From Porogramme epimiltina (Eukaryota; Basidiomycota; Agaricomycetes; Polyporales; Polyporaceae): 64,000 nucleotides of DNA. Made by a program: the position numbers and the translations under genes. Location of the stretch: the NCBI GenBank assembly GCA_900155495.1, contig FTLJ01000039.1, positions 1-64,000 of the forward strand. Direction: 5' to 3'. Below are positions 53,310 to 63,400 of this stretch, in pieces (position 1 is the stretch's first letter; each line of letters starts with the position of its first letter). The notes under the pieces are model-generated. The model saw only the letters and a program-made list of their open reading frames with translations, did not search any database and was not told the DNA's origin.

Positions 53310-56300
53310 ATGTCGGGGAAAGCACCGCCGCGCGCGCCGCGAGCACTCCTCAACTCCATCCATGCATCCTCTCCAGCCGCGTCGTCCTCGTCCTCGGCCG
53401 GCGCGCCTGCTGCTGGCTCGCGTATAGGAGCCACGCCTCCAACGGGGCCGCGCTCTCTCATCAACGGCCAAGCGGGGCATCGAGGGCGGGGCGGAAAACC
53501 ATACGTGAACGGCCACGCTGGCATTCCGCCAGGACCGGCGGCGGCGACATCGCCCCCAACGGGGCCCTCGGCGCTGAAGGGTAAACAAGTTGACGTTCCA
53601 TGGTCACAACCTGGTAGTTCGAGTGGTGTAGGTTGTTTTTCGTTGAGGGCACGCAGGAGAAGCGTAAGCTCATGGACGTCCTCTGTTGCTTTACAGGCCC
53701 AAGTGAACGGCGTAGGTCCTAGTAGGGCTGCTGCAGCCTCTCCACCGCAGGAGCCCACGGTTCTCAACGCTAGGCATGCGGCTATCTCATTCAAGCTCAA
53801 ACCTAGTACGTCGTCCTCGTCGTCCCGTACGGTTAACGGGGACACGTTACACACTCCAACGTCGCCGCGATTACGGGCGTTTGCCCTGCCACCGTCGTCT
53901 TCGGCGCCCCCGCCACCTCCGCCCTCAGAACCACCTCCACCTCCACCACCGCCTACGACTGAACCACCACCTCCCCCACCGCCTACGATCGAGCCCCCTC
54001 CGCCGCCGCCGCCCTCGGACGAGCCTCCCCCACCACCTCCACCACCCACGGAGCCTCCTCCACCTCCATCCGAGCCACCTCCCCCTCCTCCTCCTCCATC
54101 AACTTCTGCACCGCCATTACCACCACCGCCACCCCTTCCTCCGCTATTCGATCCTCCACCACTGCCTTCCTTTCCACCACCGCCCTCGCCCTCCTCGCCA
54201 CCGCCTCCCCCACCGGATGCACCCCCTCCTATTCCATCCACCTCGGCAGCGCGTTTGCCGCCTACAGGTCCAAGACGAGATCCTATCACTGGTGTATATT
54301 CCCCCCAGCCGGTTCTTCATTATCCCGGGCAAATCCCTACAGGTCCGCGTGCCCAACGGCAGCCAAGCCGGCCACCATCTCCCCCAGTCCCCCCTCCACC
54401 TCGACCCCCTTCGCCAATACTCTACTCCCTACCGCCTCCTCCTCCATGGCCCCCTTCTCCATCAGAGTACCCTCCAGGAAAGAATTGGAGGGTTCTCTTC
54501 GACTACGCTCTCGACAAGGACCGGGAAGGGCAGTACCGGGCGCTTGCTGAGAAGCTGCGGGAGAAGGGCATGGACCAGGGAGAGGAGGCACGGGTGAAGG
54601 GCAAAGGGAAGGGCAAGGAGATCATTTTGAGGTTCAACGGGGAGGTGATTGAGGGCGAACATGAGGCAGTCGTGCGGGACCCAAGAAAGGAGACGAAGGT
54701 GAAGAGGTTGCCATCGTTACGGCCTGGGAGAGCGCAGCTAGTGGCATGCAAGTATGAGGTGCGCTGTCCTTCTCAATATCTGCAGCTTTGCGCGAGCTAA
54801 TGGAAAACAGTTTGACGCGAACTCGACGGGTCCGCCCCCAGCGGCGAGCGTCCTCGTGTTAGGTCTCTCGGCTCTGATCCCAAATCAGCACTTGCGACGA
54901 CATTTTGGGGCACATGGAACTATTTTGTCGTTCGAGCCTCAAATAGACAAGTCTAGCGGTGGGGCGTTGGGGATTGTACGGATAACCTTCTCATCACACG
55001 ACGAGGCCAAAGCCTGTGTAACGAAGGAGCATGGGAAGAAACTCGCACTCACCGTGCCAGGTGTCAATGATGAGGGCGAAGATCTACGGGTAGTGTTCGA
55101 CGGTGAGGGGAAGCTCTTGAAGGCGGTCATGGGCGAGCTCGATCGCAGGAGGCTGGAGAAGCGGAAGCGGGAGAAGGAGGAGAAAGAGAAGACGAACGTT
55201 GCTCACCTTAAGCACACCCCCACCTCGAGCGCCAGCCAGACGCCCGTACACGCCAACAACCCCTGGCGTATTACGCTACGTGACGGTGGTCTTCTCAAGA
55301 ACCCTCAACACCAACACCAGCAACATCCACTCCACCCTTCCCATGGCCACTCGCTTCCTCCCCATGCATCCCGGGTACTACCGCAGAATCCTCACCTACC
55401 CTTGCGTCCGCAGGGGATCACGCCCTTGTCGATGTCTAACTCGCCTGTACCCGATAAGAACAGCCCGCTCCCAAGCAACACCCCAACAGGCCCCAGACAT
55501 GGGCCCGCCAGCCAGGCCCGCCGTGGACGACCTGTCGTTCCGGTACTCGGTCGAGGGACGCAAATGCGTGCACCGGTGCCATCTGTGCGCCCCCCAATCT
55601 CGTTCTTTCCGAACGGATCGACTGGCATGCCAGTACTCCCCCCAGGTTTCGAGAACCTCCCGGCGATGCCAGTTGCCGCCCCCGTCGTAGCGTCGTCTCG
55701 CTCGCCATCACCAGTCGGTGCCATCGGCCGTCGTCCAGGACAGCGTCCAGCGGCGGCAGGGAGACAAGTTGATTACGAGGCGGTCAAGGCTGAGCTTGCG
55801 AGGAATGGCCTGGAGCACATTGCGATTGATGGACAAGTCGGAGGCGTGCAGGAGCAGCACGTAAGGGCGTTTCTGGGGCAATTTCAGATCGATCAGGTGT
55901 GTGGCTACCCCTTTGTTGGTTGTTTGTGAACTCAACGTTGAATGGCGCGGCAAAGATCCTCCGTGACCGCCACAGCTGGTACGTCACCTTCAGGATTCCG
56001 GACGCGGCGCGTCGTGCGGCTCTCTTTATCACTGCCATGGGCTCGATGCTCGGGAATCATCCCGTCACGGTCACCGCGCGTCCTCCCCCGACACACGTTC
56101 CTATCGCGTACAAAACCCACTGGACGAACGCCGAGCTTATCGACCAGGCGGAGAAGATGATCATGCAAGACTTACGAGCGCTGCTCGAGAAGGACATCAC
56201 TGAACGCATGGTTGCGCCTCATGTCCGGGGAGTCGTGCATGAAGAGTCCGCAAAGAAGGGTGTCCGCCCTCCAGAGACTGCCACAGACAGTGCCGATCAC

Positions 56301-57845
56301 CCGCAACACGACACGCTTGACGCGAAGTACATCGACCGCACAGACCTGCGTGGTTTGTCGTTTCGCAAACAAAAGAAACGGCTGCGCGAAGAACCCGTCG
56401 TGGTCGAACCAACGCCCGCTCCTCCTGAGCCGCACGAGGACGAAGTGGTCGTGGTGGAGCCCCCGAAGAAAAAGAAGAGGATCCCGAAGAAACCGGTTGT
56501 CGAGGAGAAAGTCATCGAGTCTGAGGACGAGGAGGCGGTTGTGTTCGTTCCGCCTCTGGTACCTCAGCGCAAACGTGCCATGTCCGACGCGAGCGATATC
56601 GAGGTGCCTGTCAAGAAGAAATCGAAGGGCCAGCAACAACAAACCGTCGAGGATGCTGTCGCTGTACCACTCCCGCGCACGAAGAAGCTCAAGAAGCCCG
56701 TCGTTCGCGAGCAGGTGTTCGAGGAGGAGCTGGTGCACGAAGTTCTCCCGGACACGTTGGCCTTCGAGCCGCCTTCCGTCACCCAACTACGCGTCAAATC
56801 GCTCCACGATACGCCTTCCCCCCTCCACTCCCCCATTGTCCCGTCTATCGTACTCCACGACGCGCCGAAGATCGATCCTCTCGCCGAGGGCATCTGCGAA
56901 GACGAGGAAGATATGTACTTCGCACGGCTAGCCTTGGAACGCGTGCTCTTCGGCAAGGCTGCGCAACCACCCGAGCCGGAACCAGATCCCGATGCTCCTG
57001 TGACGTTCCGCAAGCACCAGACCGGCTCTGCGCGTACTGAGGGCTACTACAAGATCTCGCACACGGAGAAGTCGGCGTACGTTGCTCAGTATCAGTTACG
57101 AAACGCGTCGGCCACCGCCGCGGCTCAGCCAGAACACTCGACTGCGCCTCCCAAGCAGACGGTCGGATCGTCTCGCGCGAATCGTGCGAATGCGCGTCGG
57201 CGTGCGCAGGGCCTGGAGGAAATGAACCAGGTGCAGCGCGCGATGGCACTCTCGAAGGGCGAGGCGGCTGCGCCCGATTCCATCAAATACAACCAGCTCC
57301 AAGCGCGCAAGAAGCAGCTGCGATTCTCGCGCTCGCCGATTCACGACTGGGGCTTGTATGCGATGGAGAAGATCAACCGAGGCGATCTTGTTATCGAGTA
57401 CGTCGGGGAGGTCATTCGTGCGCAGGTCGCGGACAAGCGGGAGAAGGCGTACGAACGGCAAGGTATTGGGAGCAGCTATCTGTTCCGTATCGACGAGGAT
57501 CTCGTGGTGGATGCTACCAAGAAGGGTAACCTCGGGTACGTTGCCTTCCGCTCTCTTCGTGCGCTTATTGCTAACGCTCGATTTGAAGACGGCTCATCAA
57601 CCATTCATGTGACCCCAACTGCACGGCGAAAATCATCACGATTAGTGGGGAGAAGAAGATCGTCATATACGCCAAACAGGATATAGAACTCGGTGATGAA
57701 ATCACCTATGGTGCGTCTTTCGATCAGCTCGTCGACCTTTCCATGGCTGACCGTTCCTCCTCTTGCAGATTATCATTTCCCTATTGAACAGGACAAGATA
57801 CCCTGCCTCTGTGGCTCGGCGAAGTGCCGCGGGACTCTCAACTAG
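53310..57845 (+). CDS. SET1: SET1-type histone H3 lysine-4 methyltransferase (COMPASS catalytic subunit)
   Basis: Five exons: 53310-54758, 54811-55896, 55956-57535, 57589-57710, 57769-57845; 4314 nt, 1437 residues. The N-terminus holds repeats of PPTGPR/PPTGPS and a long polyproline tract (about residues 200-310). An RRM-like domain follows ([16 protein letters not shown] to [19 protein letters not shown]), then a second RNA-binding-like region ([20 protein letters not shown]). Lys-rich stretches ([12 protein letters not shown]) precede the n-SET region ([20 protein letters not shown]). The SET domain is complete: [42 protein letters not shown], the catalytic NHSCDPNC across the exon 3/4 junction, [19 protein letters not shown], and post-[16 protein letters not shown]. 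It deposits H3K4 methylation in the nucleus. An internal intron at about 53620-53690 (gtgtag...ttacag) is possible but not needed. Confidence 0.94.
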
Positions 57846-58653
57846 GACTGCGCGCTGCTTTGTTTATGTGTCGGTATTGTTGCTTGCGTGACGTACTCTG
57901 CTGTCTGCCCGTCCGGTCTCTGTGCCCCCTGCCCTGTCTCTGTGCCCCAACTCCTGTCGCTGTCATTGCATCCATTCATTCATTTGCTCTTCTGCACGAC
58001 CACCCACCCCCTGCACTACATCTGTATCTTATATTGTAACACTTGTTTTATTATCACCTCCCACGATACGGGGTAATGCACAGTTCGCAGGACGCCGGCG
58101 CGCCAATGCGACTTCTCCTTCGTCCTAGTCTCTGAGCGCGAAACAGACCTACGGTAGTGCAGGCATCAAGTGACGTCTTGCGTGAGTTGCACTATTCGCT
58201 TCGCAGAACACGACGAATTAGTCCAAATGCAAAACGGTGCGTGGCAGCCCTCCAGCACGGCGACCCCCAACTGACTACGCATTTCTTAGATTTTATGTCG
58301 GTCTAAATGATGTCCATATGATATGGTACATATATCCTCACGATTGACAGCCAGTTTTGCACAAGGCGTTGCGTTACCACCTCACTCTGCTGTGCCTTGT
58401 CTAGTTCTGCTCTAATGCTCCGTCCAAAGGTATCGTGCTCGAAGGCACAACAATAGAAATTGATATCGTTGACTCGTACATAATCGCGCAGCTATTACAC
58501 GCCATCAACCTCCATTATTCAAACGGTGATCTCGTTTCCCAGATTCGTGCCTTCTGGCCACCTAACGTGTATAGGTTAGCAACAGGGGCAGGCAACGGAT
58601 CAACAGGAAAGACACCATGTACACACCTTCGATTGCATCACGACGCGCACAGT
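57846..58653. other. Intergenic after SET1
   Basis: 3' flanks of SET1 and of the small peptide gene. On the plus strand an open stretch from about 58405 to 58580 (VLEGTTIEIDIVDSYIIAQL) looks coding in composition but has no gene context I can complete. Confidence 0.4.
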
Positions 58654-58855
58654 TCACTCCAGGTATTCACTTTCAGTGGGCAGAGTAATCGCCCTGGCTA
58701 GAAACGCACATCAACGGCATAAGCATCTTCACCGATACGCCCTCAAGACTCGCCCACTCACCTTCCGATTTCGCGGGGGCCGCGAATGTAGCAGGGAGTG
58801 CCGCGACAAAGAAGAGCACGGCGAAGAAAAAGCGGATAGACTTGTAGCATTCCAT
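58654..58855 (-). CDS. Tiny secreted peptide (45 residues)
   Basis: Two exons, 58855-58762 and 58697-58654, around a 64-nt intron with perfect donor gtgagt and acceptor ttctag. The N-terminus (MECYKSIRFFFAVLFFVAAL, then PATFAA) is a typical signal peptide with an A-x-A cleavage site. The predicted mature part is about 18 residues, PAKSEARAITLPTESEYLE. Unspliced, the frame would instead give 60 residues with the same signal peptide. A TATA box lies 45 nt upstream of the ATG, which supports a real gene. There are no Cys residues in the mature part, no dibasic sites and no repeats, so it is not a hydrophobin or a classic dikaritin precursor. It neighbours two UstYa-family genes. Function unknown. 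Confidence 0.5.
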
Positions 58856-59261
58856 GATAGAACGAGGAGATGTGAGGGAGCAGCGTGACTGGAGGTGGGT
58901 TTATATCCCCCATGACGCTGAGACGCCAATATAGATGCTTACAAAAAGATATCCTTGCAGCTACAAAACGCCGAACTCCAAGCTGCGTGAGAATATCCGG
59001 CCTTCACTCCAGCTGCCTACTGACCCCGTCATTGTCTCTCGTGTTTTCAAGCCCCATAGTGATCGAATCTTGAGAAGTTCATAGAACTTAATGGGCGCGC
59101 ACGCGCATCAGGGCGCGTTACGAAAAGATGACACTTCATATGCAAGATAAGCCTATGATACGGTCATCCTAGGATACATCTAACGCTATCCGGTATGTGG
59201 GTCTCATTCTCGTCTCCTTCCGTTGTGCAGATCACCCAGGCTCTACAGTGATAGGACGAAA
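58856..59261. other. Promoter of the tiny peptide gene and 3' flank of UstYa-like gene 1
   Basis: About 400 bp, no coding signal apart from the TATA element listed separately. Confidence 0.4.
58900..58906 (-). promoter_or_regulatory. TATA box of the tiny secreted peptide gene
   Basis: On the minus strand gggggatataaaccc, with atataaa at 58906-58900, 45 nt upstream of the ATG at 58855, followed by a pyrimidine-rich leader. Confidence 0.55.
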
Positions 59262-59927
59262 TTAAAACCCGGTCCGGTTCCCCCCAACCCTCTCCGTCCA
59301 CACCACATGTTCCCTCTGGTTCTCTAAAACTTTGTCGTACACCACCCGCCAGTCCCTGCAACGCCTCACCGGAAATTTGGCCACCGTGTGGACCCTCGAC
59401 GCGTATTGCATCCCGTCTATCTGCAAGTCCCCGCGGCACATGACCGATTGTCGGAGATAGTTCAGGCAATGATGGGCCCGAGGGAGGTCGCGTTCGCCTC
59501 TATGGAGGGTGAATTGTTCCCGGATGACGTCAAGGCACTGGAGTTGGTGCATCATCGCGATGGTGTAACGGGTGTGGTCGGGGCCGAGGTAGACGGCGCC
59601 ACTGTCGGGGAAGAGGGGGGCCCAGTGTTCCGCATCCCGGAGGGAGTAGCGGTTCCAGCTACCGGCATACATTGCGACCTCTTTCGTGTCGAGAGACCAG
59701 AGTGCTGTCGTCGGGCAGGATCAGGCTAGTGAGATACAGTGCGAACTATCCGAAGACATGACAAGCTTACTGTTTGGTCCCTCCAGGGTCGTAGCGTCGG
59801 TCCTGCGATGGATGGAACGCAGGGCAGTGGTAGCGGAGAATTTGAAAGCGATATTGAGGGCGAGGATCACAAGCGCGAATGAAGTTGCAGTGATTTCGAG
59901 GGTACGCCTGGACGGTTTGAGCTGCAT
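59262..59927 (-). CDS. UstYa-family (DUF3328) protein 1, degenerate HxxHC motifs
   Basis: Two exons, 59927-59771 and 59704-59262 (phase 1); 199 residues. The ATG at 59927 gives a short cytoplasmic head and one helix (TLEITATSFALVILALNIAF), the single-pass topology of UstYa proteins. The lumenal part has HWAPLFPDSGAVYLGPDHTR, MMHQLQCLDVIREQF and RAHHCLNYLRQSVMCRGDLQ. In UstYa-type oxidases both motifs are HxxHC and bind the metal; here they read HQLQC and RAHHC, each missing one His. It may be inactive, use other ligands, or work as a partner of the intact homologue across the divergent promoter. UstYa enzymes oxidise or cyclise ribosomal peptides in the ER/Golgi. Confidence 0.78.
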
Positions 59928-60585
59928 ATTCTTGTCTGACGTGCACCGGGGATATTTCAGGTATTGGTAGGGGTGTTGCAATGACCTCATGGCGAGTAAG
60001 ATTTATATCTTTGCGCTCCGTTTGGCGAGCCGCGTGGGAACAAGTTCTTCGATTGCATCATGAGGTCCAAGTCGACAATAGATTCGTGATTCCACCGTAC
60101 GGCGGCAATAGGTGCATAAATGTTTCCCTGCAAGAAGTCGATCTTCCTTTCCTAAGTCGATGTTGTGAGCATCGTTTTCACCATTGGCTCCAGAGCACAT
60201 ACCGCATATTCACTAGATCAAGCACGTTCGATACAACACAGGCCGCCCACAAAAGGCTCGCCGTGCCAGAACCATGCACATCTTCTTTCCAGCAACGTGT
60301 TCCTGATTTAATAGAACCAGCTACGATCGTATCCGGATATACGGGGTAACTATTTACCTTCATGTCCGGTTCACCGCAACCGAGTATAGCTGCAGTCTGC
60401 GGTTGGCGCGAAGTCGCTCGTAAAGCCCAAGCTGTCCACACCGCGTGCAATCGGGGAGTCCGTGAGTGTTAATTCTGTACCCCTATCGCACACAAGGGCA
60501 GAGTGCTGCACTATGATGCGCTACTTATAGATCTCCCCGTATGTAATACTGGGACGCCTGATCCATAGGGGTGAAAGCTGTCCAA
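59928..60585. promoter_or_regulatory. Divergent promoter of the two UstYa-like genes
   Basis: 658 bp between oppositely oriented UstYa-family ATGs. TATA-like elements point both ways: atataaa on the minus strand at 60008-60002 (75 nt from the gene 1 ATG) and acttataga on the plus strand at 60523-60531 (about 55 nt from the gene 2 ATG). This suggests co-regulation. Confidence 0.5.
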
Positions 60586-61331
60586 ATGACTTCGCACCCC
60601 GTAGCTCTCCTCTCACTCGCCGCACTGGCTATCCTCAATGCATGGACCATGAGGAGTCTCATTCGGTCCACCGAAGAGCAACTCGCTCTCCGCCCTCCCC
60701 CTCTATCCCATTATAGTGAGCACTGTAGCCCCGTTGCGACGTGTCCTACCAACTCTGACTCTCCTCACTAGCTTGGATCGAAGAGGACATCCCAGAGCGA
60801 CTCGCATTGCTCGACGCGCGTCCACGCGTCCTCATCCCCTTTGAAGACAGCGTCCACTACGGGTTCCTCCCGGTCACGTCGTCCAACGCGTCCGGCCATC
60901 CCGAAGGCGGCAGCGAGCCCTCCCTCGCGCACCTCGAGTGGCTCTACACCGCCGCATCCCCAGCGGACGACGGGATCATCCACGTGGGCCCTCCGGACGT
61001 CGCGCGCGGGGTGGTCGTCGCGCAGGGGCACCAGACGCACTGCCTGCGGCTCATGCACCTCGCGCTCGAGGCCGACGCGTCGCTCCTGGACAGCGACGCA
61101 GACGTGGGGCCGCGTCTCCATATGGAGCACTGCCTCTCGATGCTCAAGGATCAAGCGCTGTGCGGAGCGGATGGCCGCCTTGAAAGAGGGGATCCGCTTG
61201 GACGTGACTTCGGGTTGGAGAGGGATATGGGGGTGAGGGAGTGTGCTGATATGGACGCGTATTATCGGACGATGGCGCGGTACTGGAAGGAATGGGCTGC
61301 AACGACAAGCACTCGGAGGGCCATGGCTTGA
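60586..61331 (+). CDS. UstYa-family (DUF3328) protein 2 with intact HxxHC motifs
   Basis: Two exons, 60586-60715 and 60772-61331 (phase 1, donor gtgagc); 229 residues. ATG 60586 (MTSHPVALLSLAALAILNAW) gives a signal-anchor helix; ATG 60571 would add five residues. The family motifs are complete: GHQTHCLRLMHLALEA (HQTHC) and LHMEHCLSMLKDQALC (HMEHC), spaced as in UstYa-type oxidases, followed by a C-terminal region with WKEWAA. It should be a membrane-anchored ER/Golgi-lumen metal oxidase acting on a peptide or other secondary-metabolite intermediate. It is divergent from UstYa-like gene 1 and about 1.7 kb from the small secreted peptide gene, so a joint role is possible but unproven. Confidence 0.83.
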
Positions 61332-61507
61332 CACGTAGAACACCGTCGTGATTTTGTCTGTACTTATCTCATCTTGTTGTATCCTCTCTTTCCCGTACTC
61401 AACAACTCGTTGTCTTAACTTGAACGGACATATAAGACACTCTCTTACCCCTTTCTACCAGTCTTCAATCTTCAAATGATGATCGATTATCGTACTCTGC
61501 TATGATC

Positions 61508-62597
61508 TCACACCGCCGAGACAAGTAGAAAAGGCCGTATCACTGCCCCACGCCTACTCCTTCGCTCGGACTCGTTTCCATCTAGATTGTCTGGTGCTGG
61601 TGCATGACGAGGCCTGTTCCGCGACATGTAGATCAGCGACCTGGACATAACTGGAAGGAAAGCACCCATCTCACTTACCATAACTCGTGTTCTGGCTTGA
61701 CCATGTGTCCACGAAGCAGTCTGCTCCTGCCGCACACCGCATCTCAAACACGTGTAGAGACATAGACGGGCATGGGAACGCGTGTACGAGCGTCTTCCCG
61801 TCCTCCGTGTTCACGGTGAGGCTCGCTGCAACGCGTTCGACCACTGCGGGGCGCTTGGCGTACGAGATGGTCTTCGAATCGAGCGGGCGCGTGGCAGACA
61901 GCCGGAAGACATCGAAGCGGGAATTGGGCAGGAAAGATGATGACGCGCCGCGCTCGAGTGTCGTGTTCGGAGCCGGGAGGTCGAGGACGAGGTGGCAAGA
62001 CTCCATCCCGAAGTCTATCGCGCGAAATTGAACGAGCGTGTGTGTCTATGTAGAAGACGGAAATGAGAGAAGGTGTCTCAGCATAGAACCAGTGCAAATA
62101 ATGAAATCCGGATAGTTGAAAGATTCTAACCTTGGAATCGACGAGCAGGTGACGCTCATTCGGCGAGAGGGTCCCATGTGCTTCGGTCCAATAGTCCCTT
62201 TCGCCGCGAGTGGGAGTTCGGTGGGGTTCTTCGGGGAATATCTGGACGGAAATGGTCGGGCGCATGACGATTTGACTAATTTTGGCAGAGCTGATGCGCC
62301 CGTCCGCGTACATCTCCTTCAAACCAACGTAGGGGTCTGCGTACTCGAGGTTGGCGGCGAAGTCCTTGTCCTGGAAGACAGTTGCAAAGGAGCGGCAGAG
62401 GGCGAGCGCTCCGATTAAGTCGATGAAGAAGACGAGCAGAATGGCGGCGATAGCCCAACGGAGGAGGGGTGGGAGACGATAGCTGGCGTTTGTGCCAGCG
62501 GGATCGCCTAAATGAAAGTAATGGTGAGCAACTATGGGGGAACAGCGAGCTAAGAAAACAATCTACCTCCTATAAGGGCGGTGTCGCACTTGTCCAT
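61508..62597 (-). CDS. But2 C-terminal-domain-like single-pass membrane protein, frame junction unresolved
   Basis: Exon 1 62597-62567 (MDKCDTALIG), exon 2 62507-62131, a third exon from about 62055 to 61679, and a last exon about 61653-61508. Exon 2 has a helix (WAIAAILLVFFIDLIGALAL) followed by a lumenal part: ISQIVMRPTISVQIFPEEP and EAHGTLSPNERHLLVDSK. Exon 3 has VQFRAIDFGMESCHLVLDLP, VFRLSATRPLDSKTISY, FPCPSMSLHVFEMRC and CFVDTWSSQNTSYG. This pattern (RxP...QI, QFRxxDxGMExC, FPCPS) matches the basidiomycete family annotated with the But2 C-terminal domain. Exon 2 ends in phase 0 at a gttaga donor while the acceptor catag puts exon 3 one nucleotide out, so either a splice site is missed or the gene is broken. 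Confidence 0.65.
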
Positions 62598-63400
62598 ATC
62601 AGAAGTTGAAAGACGTTGGTACTGTGCGCTCATTTTCTGGGTCGTGGCTTTGGGGGAGATGTGCGAATAGGTGCTTTCCAGTCTCCTCGACTGTGCGTCC
62701 TATTTAGTGCAGCTTTTGTCTGCGTCCTGTGCTCGCGCATGCTCTTCAAAATGAGGCAAGTGTCCGGTGACGAGCTTCTTTATGGCGGTACTTCTGGGCC
62801 GGGGAAATTTCTATCTGGATAGGGCCGCTGGCTTCGCAATACAATGTGTCGGTACCTACGCTTCAGGTTCCACACATCACCCCATCGACTCCCTTGCATG
62901 GGCGCTGCAGCAGATCTTTTCTGAGTGGAGTAGATATCGTTCCGGTTAGGTCGTCGTCGTCCGCATGGGGAGTCTTCCGGGTTCCCACCGTGGTTGCCGC
63001 GAAGATCAAGTGCTACGTGACGCACAGGGCCGCCCAAAGTGTTTGAAAGAGACAATCAAGGCACATCGGTAGGATTCAGAGGCATTAGAGCTGAGGAATG
63101 TCGGCCAGGTGCAACAGCGTCCAGCGTCGAAATCGAGCCTGACCGTGTATGATGCGGCGTGAATGATGCCGTGACTCGACAAGTTACAACATATCATTAC
63201 GTAATCGAATTAGTGGACTCGCGCTACTGTACGACATCGGACCACTGCTGCAACGTCTGTTCGTGCCTCCTGCCACACGTCCGAGATACTGACACTCCGA
63301 GTCCGAGTCTTGGAAAGCAAGTTATCACCGGCCTCACACCGCCTGCCTACCATGCTCCCCCATATATCCTGGTTTACCGCGGCATCGCTCCTCTCAAACA
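62598..63400. other. Divergent promoter region But2-like / GNAT genes
   Basis: About 800 bp without a supported gene. catatatc at 63360-63367 is a weak TATA-like element about 40 nt upstream of the GNAT ATG. Confidence 0.4.

Noticed and set aside
53012..54289. 425-codon glycine-rich open frame on the minus strand
   Set aside because: It is the antisense of the SET1 polyproline codons; its Gly runs mirror the Pro runs and it has no domain or splice context.
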